Positions 26,728-35,079 of a DNA stretch of 64,000 bases are shown here, piece after piece (within the stretch, counting starts at the first letter, position 1; each line of letters opens with the position of its first letter). The stretch lies in NCBI RefSeq assembly GCF_004923315.1, contig NZ_CP039650.1, positions 2,133,501-2,197,500 on the forward strand, in the 5' to 3' direction. A model generated the notes under the pieces. The model had not been told where the DNA came from. It ran no database searches and was given only the letters and a program-made list of their open reading frames with translations. This stretch comes from Azospirillum sp. TSA2s. GTDB lineage: Bacteria > Pseudomonadota > Alphaproteobacteria > Azospirillales > Azospirillaceae. Both the position numbers and the translations under genes were made by a program.

Positions 26728-28779
26728 ATGGCTGATTTCGTCCGCACCCTGTCGCGCGAGGTTCTGAACACCGGTCCGAAAGGTGCCGAAACCCGTGAAT
26801 GGCTGGTCGCCAACGGTCTCGGCGGCTATGCCTCCGGGTCGGTGTCGGGAGCGGTGACGCGGCGCTACCACGGGCTGCTGATCGCGGCATTGCCGGCCCC
26901 GCTCGGCCGCGTGCTGATGCTGAGCCAGTTGAGCGACGTGGTCATCGACGCCGACGGCCGCAGTTATCGCCTGAGCTGCCGCGATACCGGTGGCGATCCG
27001 GCGGGCGGCGAAGCGGGGGAGGAAGGGCAGACCGCCGCCCTGCAGGAATTCCGCATGGAGGCCGGACTGCCGGTCTGGCGTTTCCGTGCCGGCGGGGCGG
27101 TGATCGAGAAGCAGGTCGTCCTGCCGCACGGCCAGAACATCGTCCATGTCACCTACCGGGTGATGGAGGCGAAGGCGCCGGTGCAGCTGCGCCTGCGGCC
27201 GGTGATGGCCTTCCGCACGCTGGAATCGGCGGTCGATCGGCCGCTGGCCGGCGCCTATCGCATCACCGCGGCCGGGCAGCGCTACGAGGTTTCCGCCGGT
27301 CCCGACCTGCCGGTGCTGCGCATGGCGATCGAGGGCGGCGATTTCCCGATGACGCTCGACGGCGGCATCCGGCGCGACGTCTATTACCGGGTGGAGGACG
27401 AACGCGGCTATCAGGCGCGCGGCTCGTTGTGGACACCGGGCTATTTCAGCGGCGAGGTCGGTCCCGGCCAGAGCATCACCTTCGCCGCGGCGACCGAGGA
27501 CTGGTGGCGGCTGGAGGCGCTGCCGCCGGCCGACGTGCTGGTGTTCGAGACGGAGCGCCGCCGCCGCATCATCCAGAACGCCCATCCCGCCCTGCGCGAC
27601 GGGGCGATGGCGGAGCTGGTGCTGTCCGCCGACAGCTTCCTGTTCGTGCCGGCCGGCCGGGTCGCCGACCAGATGCGGGCGCGGGCCGAAGGCGACGAGG
27701 TGCGGACGGTGATCGCCGGCTACCACTGGTTCACCGATTGGGGCCGCGACACCATGATCGCGCTGGAAGGGCTGACGCTGGCCACCGGGCGGCATCTGGA
27801 GGCGGGCTGGATCCTGCACACCTTCGGCCATTACATCCGTGACGGCCTGATCCCCAACATGTTCCCCGACGGCAAGGACCGCGGGCTGTACCACACCGCC
27901 GACGCGACGCTATGGTTCTTCCACGCGCTGCACCGCTATCTGGGCGCCACCGGCGACCGCGACACGCTGCGCCTGCTGCTGCCCAAGCTGCGCGAGGTGA
28001 TCGACTTCCACCGCCGCGGCACCCGGTTCGGCATCGGCGTCGATCCGAAGGACGGGCTGCTGCGCCAGGGGCAGGAGGGCTACCAGCTGACCTGGATGGA
28101 CGCCAAGGTCGACGACTGGGTGGTGACGCCGCGCCGGGGCAAGGCGGTGGAGATCAACGCGCTGTGGCACAACGCCCTGCGGCTGATGGCCGGCTGGCTG
28201 CGCGAGGAGGACGGCGAGGCCGCCGCCCGTCCGCTGAGCGAGTTGGCCGATCAGGCCTACGCCTCCTTCAACGCGCGCTTCTGGTGCCCCTCGGCCGGCC
28301 ACCTGTTCGACGTGGTGGATGGCGAGCATGGCGACGACATCGCCTGCCGGCCCAACCAGATCTTCGCCGTCTCGCTCGACCATCCGGTGCTGGAGCGCGA
28401 GCGGTGGGAGCCGGTGGTGGAGACGGTGCGCAGCCGCCTGCTGACCCCGGTGGGCTTGAGGTCGCTGGCGCCGGGCTGCCGCGACTACAAGGCGAAGTAT
28501 TTCGGCGACCTGCGGGCGCGCGACGCCGCCTATCACCAGGGCACCGTCTGGGGCTGGCTGATCGGCCCCTACGTCGATGCGTGGCTGAAGCTGCACCCGG
28601 AGGACAAGGCGGGGGCGCGGCGGCTGCTGGAGGGCTTCCTGCCGCATTTGGACGAGGCCGGCATCGGCACCATCAGCGAGATCTTCGACGCCGAGGCGCC
28701 TTTCACCCCGCGCGGCTGCATCTCCCAGGCCTGGAGCGTGGCGGAGGTTTTGCGCTGTTGGGCGAAGACGGAGAGCTGA
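26728..28779 (+). CDS. Amylo-alpha-1,6-glucosidase / glycogen debranching-type enzyme
   Basis: This 683-residue protein has the GDE_N domain (TREWLVANGLGGYASGSVSGAVTRRYHGLLIA, key parts LVANGLGGYA and RRYHGLL) and the GDE_C (alpha/alpha)6 catalytic domain after about residue 300 (DWGRDTMIALEGLTLATG, YHTADATLWFFHAL, GTVWGWLIGPYVDAW). It should remove alpha-1,6 branches from glycogen-like glucans. It begins 12 bases after treZ, so the two form an operon that could turn glycogen into substrate for trehalose formation. Both are cytoplasmic. Confidence 0.92.
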   Translation: MADFVRTLSREVLNTGPKGAETREWLVANGLGGYASGSVSGAVTRRYHGLLIAALPAPLGRVLMLSQLSDVVIDADGRSYRLSCRDTGGDPAGGEAGEEGQTAALQEFRMEAGLPVWRFRAGGAVIEKQVVLPHGQNIVHVTYRVMEAKAPVQLRLRPVMAFRTLESAVDRPLAGAYRITAAGQRYEVSAGPDLPVLRMAIEGGDFPMTLDGGIRRDVYYRVEDERGYQARGSLWTPGYFSGEVGPGQSITFAAATEDWWRLEALPPADVLVFETERRRRIIQNAHPALRDGAMAELVLSADSFLFVPAGRVADQMRARAEGDEVRTVIAGYHWFTDWGRDTMIALEGLTLATGRHLEAGWILHTFGHYIRDGLIPNMFPDGKDRGLYHTADATLWFFHALHRYLGATGDRDTLRLLLPKLREVIDFHRRGTRFGIGVDPKDGLLRQGQEGYQLTWMDAKVDDWVVTPRRGKAVEINALWHNALRLMAGWLREEDGEAAARPLSELADQAYASFNARFWCPSAGHLFDVVDGEHGDDIACRPNQIFAVSLDHPVLERERWEPVVETVRSRLLTPVGLRSLAPGCRDYKAKYFGDLRARDAAYHQGTVWGWLIGPYVDAWLKLHPEDKAGARRLLEGFLPHLDEAGIGTISEIFDAEAPFTPRGCISQAWSVAEVLRCWAKTES

Positions 28780-28992
28780 AGGGTTCAGGCGGTTGCGGAG
28801 ACCCCAACTTTCCGAAGGTCATAGGGCGGCCGATCAGGGCCGCCCCACCCGCAACGATGGTGGAATGCCCTTGGGAGCAGTTGTCAACAGGGCACAACAG
28901 GGTGTGAAATCGCAGGGTCGACTGGAATGTGACAGATTTCGGTTGACACGCGGCCAGGGCTCCAAGAGCCAAAAAACAGGGTTTTCTTTTAT

Positions 28993-29025
28993 AAATCAGG
29001 CGCTTGCGTTATTTGCCTGATTTTT
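28993..29025 (+). terminator. AT-rich hairpin with T-run
   Basis: AAATCAGGC (28993-29001) and GCCTGATTT (29015-29023) are exact complements around a 13-base loop, followed by further Ts. It lies over 200 bases after the nearest coding stop, so it may terminate an unannotated RNA rather than the debranching-enzyme gene. Confidence 0.6.
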
Positions 29026-29093
29026 GGGCAAACACCGTAGCCCCCTTGAATCGCCTAGCGCGAATCGGGACTGCCCACGGCTTGCCCACACAG

Positions 29094-29102
29094 TTATCCA
29101 CA
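29094..29102 (+). promoter_or_regulatory. Consensus DnaA box TTATCCACA
   Basis: An exact match to the R1-type DnaA box, 70 bases downstream of the AT-rich hairpin. Degenerate boxes may be nearby (TTGCCCACA at 29082-29090, overlapping the CCCACA pattern), but no cluster of strict matches was found. Confidence 0.6.
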
Positions 29103-29371
29103 GCCTCTGTGGAGACCGTCGGCTTTGCCGGCGGCCATGCCTCCCGTCGTGCCTGCTGGCCGGACCTATACTTTCGATGCCCATGCTTTGGGCCGGGTCA
29201 GGGGTGGTGCTCTGCGCAAGGGGGTAATCGTATTGGATTTTAGCCAGGCCGGAGAAAGCATCCTATAGTTCCCGCATCGGTTCTCTCGGTACCCCGACTG
29301 GCGGTAATCCGGGCGGATCTTCGAAATGCGGCCGTACGGAGTGCGGAGAGACAGCCAGAGCGGAGGTGCCA

Positions 29372-29722
29372 ATGCGGAGCGTTGTGCGGGGCGTCGCCGG
29401 CATGCCGTACCCGGCGGGCCGGTCGGGATGGGCGGCGGAGGATGCCGCTGCGGCCGGCACTGCCGGGCGTTCGCGGCGTGGCACCCTTGGCCTGCTGCCG
29501 GCCGTCGTCGGTCCGCTGCTGGCGGTGTCGGTGCTGGGGGCGCTGATCCTGCATCTTCTGGCCGGGCTGGTGGCCCGGCTTCCCGCCTCCGATGCGCTGG
29601 GAGCCTTGTCGGTCATGGTCGGGATGGCGGTGGTCCTGGTGACCCTGCTGCCCTTCGCGCTGCTGTCCGTCAGGCGGGCGCAGCGGGCTTGGGCCGCCAT
29701 GCAGGAGTCCGTCCGCCGCTGA
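29372..29722 (+). CDS. Small two-helix membrane protein, unknown
   Basis: This 116-residue protein has two membrane segments, around residues 40-68 (LLPAVVGPLLAVSVLGALILHLLAGLVARL) and 75-98 (ALSVMVGMAVVLVTLLPFALL), with an Arg-rich N-terminus and a basic C-terminal tail. ATG at 29372 has GGAGG six bases upstream; the GTG at 29366 is too close to that site. No family is recognised. It stands alone between two intergenic gaps. Confidence 0.62.
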   Translation: MRSVVRGVAGMPYPAGRSGWAAEDAAAAGTAGRSRRGTLGLLPAVVGPLLAVSVLGALILHLLAGLVARLPASDALGALSVMVGMAVVLVTLLPFALLSVRRAQRAWAAMQESVRR

Positions 29723-29861
29723 TGCGCTTCCCCAGGATTCCCCAGGATTCCTCCCGATCAGGTTTCCGTTGCTCCACGAAGCATGTCCGCGTTTAATCGC
29801 GGGTGAGGGCGGCATTCGCCCTTCCTCCCGGTGATCCGGGGCGGTTTTCCGGGGGCGCGGG

Positions 29862-30224
29862 ATGGGGCTTTTCGATTTCCTGAAGGTCGCGGTGAAGGAC
29901 AAGAAGCCGTCCAAGCCCGCTGGCCGCATGCCGGTCAGCGTCATCCAGTGCGACGGTAAGAGCTTTCCCATCGTGTCGCTGACGCCGAAGGGCTTCGTTG
30001 CCCGCGGCTTCGACGGGTCGCTGATCGTTGGTCAGAACGCCAAGGTGTCGGTGCGGGTCGACGATCCGGCCGGCAAATTCACCTTCAACGCGACCGTCGC
30101 GGTGGTGGAGATCAAGGGCGACACCATCGGCGCCACCTGGACGATCCTGCCGACGGAAGTCGATGCGGTGATCCGCCAATACGCCCAGAACCGCAAGAAG
30201 CAGGACGGTAAGCCCGCCCGGTAA
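29862..30224 (+). CDS. PilZ-like small protein
   Basis: This 120-residue soluble protein has the beta-rich pattern of a PilZ-like domain: SLTPKGFVARGFDG, LIVGQNAKVSVRVDDPAG, then TVAVVEIKGDTIGATW, where the middle and last parts resemble the LSxxG and xGxxF-type strands of c-di-GMP-binding PilZ proteins. The canonical RxxxR and D/NxSxxG are not clearly present, so c-di-GMP binding is doubtful. The basic N- and C-termini (KDKKPSKPAGR; NRKKQDGKPAR) are notable. It is convergent with the polysaccharide deacetylase gene. Confidence 0.6.
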   Translation: MGLFDFLKVAVKDKKPSKPAGRMPVSVIQCDGKSFPIVSLTPKGFVARGFDGSLIVGQNAKVSVRVDDPAGKFTFNATVAVVEIKGDTIGATWTILPTEVDAVIRQYAQNRKKQDGKPAR

Positions 30225-30239
30225 GGGCGCAAGCCGCCC

Positions 30240-31868
30240 TTACTGGCGGTCCGTAGGCGTTCCGGCCACCGGCGAGGGCATGCCGGCGTTGACGATCTTC
30301 GGCAGTGCCAGGACGCGCGCCCGTTCCAGCCATTCCGACAGGGTGACGAATTCGCAGCCCTTGGCCTTCAGTTCCGCGATCACGCGGGGCAGGGCCTGCG
30401 CCGTGCTGGCATAGGTGGAGTGCATCAGGAAGACGTTGCCCGGCAGGCCGCCCAGCTTGATCTGGCTGACGATCTTGTCGGCATTGCGCACCTGCCAGTC
30501 GCGCGTGTCCACCGACCACAGGACGGAGCCCATATGCTCCTCCCGCGCGATGGTCAGCAGATCGTCCGAATAGCGGCCGTAGGGCGGGCGGAACAGCACC
30601 GGGTTGGCGCCGAACTCGCGCAGGATGCGGTTGGTCTCCGTGATCTCGTAGCGGGCCCCGGCGGCGTCCATCTTGCGCAGATCGGAATGGGTCAGGCTGT
30701 GGTTGCCGATCTCATGTCCGCCGGCGACGAAGTCGCGGATCAGATCCCCCTGCCGTTCGGCGATGCGGCCGACCGGGAAATAGGTGGCGCGCACGCCTTC
30801 GCGGTTCAGGATGTCCAGAATTTGGCGGGTGACCGTGCGGTGCGGCCCGTCGTCGAAGGTCAGGGCGCAGAGGTTCCAGTTCTCCCGCTTCAGCGTCGCC
30901 GGCATCACGTCGTAGCGTGAATCCGGCATCACCGAGCGCAGCCGGCCCTTGCGGCGGCTGTGCTGCTCGATGTCCGCCATGGTGCGGGCATCTTCCTCGT
31001 TGTAGATGACCAGACCGTCGGCCGGCGGCAAGGCTGTGGCGACCGACGGCGGCGGCAGCGGAGCGGCATTGGCGGAGCCGATCGGCGCCAGGACGGAGGT
31101 GGTCGTCGTCGTCACCGTCTCGCGCTCGACGGCCTGCTGCGGCGGCTTGTTGTCGGGCAGCGGCGGGGCAACGGCCACGGTCACGGCCGGCGGCTTGGTC
31201 GCGGGCGACGGAACGAAGGCCGATTCCGCCGGTGATGCCGCCCGAATGGGGGCAACGTCGGGAGCAGGCGCAATCTTTTCCGGAGCCGCCTTTTCGGGAG
31301 CGGTCTTCGCCACCGTGACGGGCGCCGGCGTCGCCGTCGGGGCCGGGCGGTCGACGACGAGGCAGCCGAAGCCGGCGCCGACGATCCGCCGGCACAGCGC
31401 CCGTGCGTCGGTGCCCTTGGCGACCTGGGCGTAAAGCGCCACGCCGCCGGCCTCGCTCTTGCCGTCCAGCAGCATGACCGAGGCGGTCATCCCGGCCGTC
31501 AGATCATGCTCGCGCCGCTGCAGGTTCTTCCAGCTCCACCAGGCGTCGCCGTCGCCGGAATAGATGCCCAGCTGCAGGACCGGGCCGTTGGGTATGGCTG
31601 GGGCTGCGGCTGGGGCGGCGGTCGGGTTCGGCGCCGGCGCCTTCTGCTCGACCTTGGCGACGGGCTGGCGTTTGGCGGGCGATTCGGCGGCGTGGGAGGG
31701 CAGGGCGGGCAAGGCGATCGCGCAGGCCAGCAGGGCAGCCTTGAGCAGCCCGCCGGAGCCCTGTCCCCGCGCCGGCAGGACCAGCGCGAGGCCCCGGCCC
31801 CGGCGGCTGTCGGCCACCCGGAGGCTGGAACTGTGGGATGCGGCGTTCGGCCAGGAAATGCGCAACAT
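30240..31868 (-). CDS. Polysaccharide deacetylase with SPOR-like N-terminal domain
   Basis: The 542-residue protein carries a NodB (CE4) domain in its C-terminal third: LTFDDGPH (first catalytic motif, about residue 337), GGHEIGNHSLTHSDL (metal-binding His pair), RPPYGRYSDD and VFLMHSTY. This family removes acetyl groups from peptidoglycan, chitin-like or exopolysaccharide sugars. A hydrophobic signal (LLKAALLACAIALPALPSHA) leads to a SPOR-like segment (LQLGIYSGDGDAWWSWKNLQ) and a long Pro/Ala-rich linker. SPOR domains bind denuded septal glycan, so a division-site wall enzyme is plausible. ATG at 31868 preferred; GTG at 31895 is possible. Confidence 0.88.
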   Translation of the reverse strand: MLRISWPNAASHSSSLRVADSRRGRGLALVLPARGQGSGGLLKAALLACAIALPALPSHAAESPAKRQPVAKVEQKAPAPNPTAAPAAAPAIPNGPVLQLGIYSGDGDAWWSWKNLQRREHDLTAGMTASVMLLDGKSEAGGVALYAQVAKGTDARALCRRIVGAGFGCLVVDRPAPTATPAPVTVAKTAPEKAAPEKIAPAPDVAPIRAASPAESAFVPSPATKPPAVTVAVAPPLPDNKPPQQAVERETVTTTTTSVLAPIGSANAAPLPPPSVATALPPADGLVIYNEEDARTMADIEQHSRRKGRLRSVMPDSRYDVMPATLKRENWNLCALTFDDGPHRTVTRQILDILNREGVRATYFPVGRIAERQGDLIRDFVAGGHEIGNHSLTHSDLRKMDAAGARYEITETNRILREFGANPVLFRPPYGRYSDDLLTIAREEHMGSVLWSVDTRDWQVRNADKIVSQIKLGGLPGNVFLMHSTYASTAQALPRVIAELKAKGCEFVTLSEWLERARVLALPKIVNAGMPSPVAGTPTDRQ

Positions 31869-32195
31869 ATCGGTCCCGTCGCTTGGCCCAGCCACTATCT
31901 GCGGACCGCCGGTTGATGGCGGTGCAATATCATCCCGATGGGGTTAATTCAAACGACAAGCGGCGAAAATGTGGCGGCTCCGCCGCTTTTCACAGGGGCG
32001 TTGCCGTTCGGAAACGGTGCTGCCACCGGGCATGCCCAAGGTGTGGGCAAAGGCGGGTGGAGAGGCGCGTCGGAACCGGCGGGGGAGCGGCGGGGTTCAT
32101 TAGGGGACAGGCGGAGCGGCCGGGCGCCGGAACAGGCGTCGTGGGCCGCGTCCGCACCCCCTCTGGAAGGCCCACCCGTGAAGGAGACGACCCGT

Positions 32196-32564
32196 ATGGC
32201 CGAGGATTTGGAAAGCCGCATCCGTCGGCGCGCGCATGAGATCTGGGAGCGCGAAGGCCGGCCGGAAGGCCGCGACGCCGCCCATTGGGAACTGGCCAGC
32301 GAGGAGATCGCGATCCAGGACAACTACCGCGACACGCTGAAGCCCAACCCGGCCGGCGGTCCGGAAGCGACCGCGATGCGCACCGAGCCGGTGGAGCCGG
32401 TGCTGAGCATCGCCAATCAGGGCGAACAGCCCGGCCTCGCCGACCAGGGCGACGAGATGGGCATTCCGATGCGCGGCGACCGTGATGCGTGGCCGACGCC
32501 GGAAGAAGCGGCCTCCACCGCTGTGCCGCCCAATCGCAGCAAGAAGACCCGCCGTCGGGGATAG
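32196..32564 (+). CDS. DUF2934-domain protein
   Basis: This 122-residue protein begins with a DUF2934 motif (RIRRRAHEIWEREGRPEGRDAAHWELA), a short helical domain frequent in alphaproteobacteria whose function is unknown. The rest is charged and Pro-rich, ending in NRSKKTRRRG. The start at 32196 is set by AAGGAG at 32181-32186; a GTG at 32178 is less favourable. It is convergent with the L,D-transpeptidase, four bases away. Confidence 0.83.
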   Translation: MAEDLESRIRRRAHEIWEREGRPEGRDAAHWELASEEIAIQDNYRDTLKPNPAGGPEATAMRTEPVEPVLSIANQGEQPGLADQGDEMGIPMRGDRDAWPTPEEAASTAVPPNRSKKTRRRG

Positions 32565-32568
32565 CCCC

Positions 32569-33888
32569 TCAGACGCGGGACTTTTCCACCGTGCCGCCGG
32601 CCGTCCCCTCTGCCGTGCCGCTCCTGCCCTCGGGCATGGCGGCGCGGCCGGTGTCGGCCGGCGTTACCGGCGGGGCGGTTGCCGGCGCGACGGCCGGAAG
32701 CGAGCCGGGCGCCGGCTCCACCGCCGGGGCCGATGCGCCGACCGGCACGTCGTCCAGGCGGTCGTAGATGTCCGGATGCAGGCGGACGGCGCCGTCGGCC
32801 TCCACCGTGGCGATCCAATAGACGAACTGAACCGGCATCGGCGTGGGCAGCTTGACCCACTGCGGCTGCGGCTTGTTCAGCATGCGGTCGATCCGCGCCG
32901 GGGTCACGCTGGTTCCCTGCAGCAGCAGCTCGGCCAGCCGGCGCGGGTCCTCCAGCCGGACGCAGCCCGAGCTGATGGAGCGCAGCTCGCGCGCGAACAG
33001 CCGCGGCTCGTTGGTGCCGTGCAGATAGATGTCGTAGGGGTTGGTCAGGTTGAAGCGGAACCGGCCGAGCGCGTTGTGGTCGCCCGGCTGCTGCACGATG
33101 CGGACCCGGCCGGGCGAGACGTCGTGCCAGTCGACCGTTTCCGGCGCCACTTCCTGCCCGTCGAGATAGACGATGGCGTTCTGGATGCCGGGCACGCCCT
33201 TCGCCCGCAGCATCGGCAGCTTGTCTTCCTTCAGGACGGTGGGCGGCACGGTCCAGGTCGGGTTGACGATGATGTGGGTGATGCGGTCGGTCAGCAGCGG
33301 CGTCTCGCGCGACGGCCGGCCGACGATGGCGCGCATCGTCAGCTCCTCCTCCCCGCCGCGCACCAGCGTGGTGGTCTGGTCGGTCAGGTTCACCACCAGG
33401 ACATTGTCCGGGGCGGTGTCGCGGAAGCTGCGCATCGCGACGGCGCTCTGCCGCATCAGCGACGCGGCCTCCGCCGGCGTGCGGTCGAGGGCGGCGCGGG
33501 TGCCGGCGCCGATCAGACCGTCGGGCTTCATCCGCTGGGCGAGCTGGAAGGCCTTGACCGCGCGGTCGATGTCGGGGGTGAAGACGTCCGACACCTTGTC
33601 CACCGGCAGCAGGCCGAGTTCGACCAGCCGCTGCGACAGCCGGCCGACGCGCTCGCCGCTGCTGCCCAGCTTCATCAGGCCGCCTTCGCCGATCCGGGTC
33701 GACGGCCGCACCGGGTTGCGGTCCAGCTCCATGGCGGCGGCGTCCAGCCGGTCGGCCCATTGCGTCAAGGTTTCGCGGTAGGGCAGGGCGTCCGCGGGGC
33801 CGACGCCGAGCAGCGCCAGCGCCGATGCGGCAGCGAGCGCCAGCATGGCCAGCTTGCGGGGCTTGCGGAGGTCGGCGGAAACGGTCAT
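32569..33888 (-). CDS. L,D-transpeptidase (YcbB-like, YkuD catalytic domain)
   Basis: This 439-residue protein has a signal peptide (LAMLALAAASALALLGVGPADA), a peptidoglycan-binding-1 domain around residues 72-135 (VGRLSQRLVELGLLPVDKVSDVFTPDIDRAVKAFQ, key part RAVKAFQLAQ), and a YkuD domain with the catalytic motif HGT...SSGCVRLEDP (His290, Cys309). It should form 3-3 cross-links in peptidoglycan in the periplasm and is of the large YcbB type. The tail after residue 385 is Pro/Ala/Gly-rich and disordered. Convergent with the DUF2934 gene. Confidence 0.94.
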   Translation of the reverse strand: MTVSADLRKPRKLAMLALAAASALALLGVGPADALPYRETLTQWADRLDAAAMELDRNPVRPSTRIGEGGLMKLGSSGERVGRLSQRLVELGLLPVDKVSDVFTPDIDRAVKAFQLAQRMKPDGLIGAGTRAALDRTPAEAASLMRQSAVAMRSFRDTAPDNVLVVNLTDQTTTLVRGGEEELTMRAIVGRPSRETPLLTDRITHIIVNPTWTVPPTVLKEDKLPMLRAKGVPGIQNAIVYLDGQEVAPETVDWHDVSPGRVRIVQQPGDHNALGRFRFNLTNPYDIYLHGTNEPRLFARELRSISSGCVRLEDPRRLAELLLQGTSVTPARIDRMLNKPQPQWVKLPTPMPVQFVYWIATVEADGAVRLHPDIYDRLDDVPVGASAPAVEPAPGSLPAVAPATAPPVTPADTGRAAMPEGRSGTAEGTAGGTVEKSRV

Positions 33889-34268
33889 GTCGGATACCCT
33901 CTGTCACAGTGGGCCGGCTGTGCGTACGAATGAACGCGCCGCGGCCCTTTCGAACAATTTATGCAACGCAATAATGGAAGGCGAGGCGTGCGGCGCGAAA
34001 TTCCGTCGATCATTCTCCCGGTGTGATCTTCCTGCCGCCGTCCTATGACGTGCCTATGCAAGAAGGTCACAGTGCAAAATTTTTTGGTTGCCTCGACCGA
34101 TGACCTTCCTTATACGGATATCCGTCCGGAGACGATTCACACCAGACGGGACGCTTCGGACCAGCGTTGGTCATAAGGTTATACCAGCCGCGGGCGCCAA
34201 GCGACCCGCCAAACGCCGAACGGCCACAGCGTAGAACGGCCAAAAACGTAAAACGACGAGGTTCGGGG
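33889..34268. other. Divergent intergenic region, transpeptidase / DUF882 gene
   Basis: 380 bases, AT-richer around 34060-34135 (a run of seven Ts within CAAAATTTTTTGG at about 34075). It must contain both outward promoters of two cell-wall genes. No ORF or clear hairpin was found. Confidence 0.45.
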
Positions 34269-34913
34269 ATGCATTTGGGGGATGACGAGCGTGCCGCTCC
34301 GGCCATCGGTCGGCGCGGGTTCCTGGGTTTTGCCGCCGCGGCGGTAACGTCGGCCCTTCCGGCCGCTTCGGGATTGATGACGGGGGTCGCCACCAGCGTG
34401 GCGACGGGTGTGGCGACGGCGCCGGTCCTTCTGGGGTCGGGCAGCGCGGAGGCCGCTCCCCTTGCCGGCAGCGTCCGGCGCATCAGCCTGCACAACATCA
34501 ACACGCAGGAGCGGTTCGACGGCGTCTATTGGGCCGACGGCCATTACAAGCCGGATGCGCTGCGCAAGCTCGACGTGCTGCTGCGCGACCATCGGGCCAA
34601 GCAGGTCTGCCGTTACGATCCGCGCCTGTTCGACCTGCTCGCCCGCGTTCACCAGAGCGTCGGGTCGGACGATCCGTTCGAAGTGATCTGCGGTTACCGC
34701 TCCCGCCGCACCAATGCGATGGCGCGGCGCCGGTCGCGCGGGGTGGCGAAGGAAAGCTATCACACCCGCGGCATGGCCATCGACATCCGCCTGCCCGACA
34801 CCCAATTGCGCGCCATCTCGGAGTTGGCGAAGTCGATGCAGTCGGGCGGCGTCGGTTATTACCCGCGCAGCGGCTTCGTCCATCTCGACGTCGGCCCGGT
34901 TCGCAGCTGGTAG
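34269..34913 (+). CDS. DUF882 / peptidase M15-like (YcbK family) protein with Tat-like signal
   Basis: This 214-residue protein starts with a twin-arginine-like signal (IGRRGFLGFAAAAVTSAL). The mature part has FEVICGYRSRRTNAMARRRSRGVAKESYHTRGMAIDI, where SYHTRGMAIDIRL and the late FVHLDVGP supply the zinc ligands of M15/DUF882 (YcbK) peptidoglycan peptidases. In E. coli ycbK is beside the L,D-transpeptidase ycbB; here the same families are divergently paired, which supports a joint role in wall remodelling. ATG at 34269 chosen for the signal; a frame from 34167 would place 34 unlikely residues before it. Confidence 0.9.
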   Translation: MHLGDDERAAPAIGRRGFLGFAAAAVTSALPAASGLMTGVATSVATGVATAPVLLGSGSAEAAPLAGSVRRISLHNINTQERFDGVYWADGHYKPDALRKLDVLLRDHRAKQVCRYDPRLFDLLARVHQSVGSDDPFEVICGYRSRRTNAMARRRSRGVAKESYHTRGMAIDIRLPDTQLRAISELAKSMQSGGVGYYPRSGFVHLDVGPVRSW

Positions 34914-34981
34914 GCATCGGATTGTCGGCTGTCTCAGCCGACACCCCGGGTTAGCCATTCCAGGAAAAAGCCATTCCAAGC

Positions 34982-35017
34982 AAAAAGGCTCCGCATCGAC
35001 CGATGCGGAGCCTTTTT
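34982..35017. terminator. Bidirectional Rho-independent terminator
   Basis: A 12-bp perfect stem (GGCTCCGCATCG / CGATGCGGAGCC) with a 2-base loop, flanked by AAAAA and TTTTT, between the DUF882 gene and the convergent regulator gene. Confidence 0.93.
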
Positions 35018-35079
35018 GCTATGCGGATGATGTGCCGGCGGCCTGTCGGTCGCCCTGTAGCCCTGTAGCCCTGTCGCCT

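Larger units (their letters stand above)
28780..29371. other. 592-base intergenic region with an AT-rich core
   Basis: It holds a GC-rich hairpin at 28825-28846 (GGGCGGC / GCCGCCC) that may end the treZ operon, an AT-rich stretch at 28965-29030, a second hairpin, a consensus DnaA box at 29094-29102, and the promoter region of the next gene. No convincing ORF. Confidence 0.6.

Noticed and set aside
24682-27894. A 1070-codon minus-strand open frame over treZ and the debranching enzyme
   Set aside because: It is a shadow of two GH-family genes; its composition (His/Gln/Arg/Gly) is that of an antisense frame.
28780-29371. A full chromosomal or plasmid oriC
   Set aside because: Only one strict DnaA box is visible, and no dnaA, repABC or parAB genes are in the window.
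35051-35078. A short tandem repeat (CCCTGTAG units) that might be a CRISPR or VNTR
   Set aside because: There are only three 9-base units with no spacers; it is simple slippage after a gene end.
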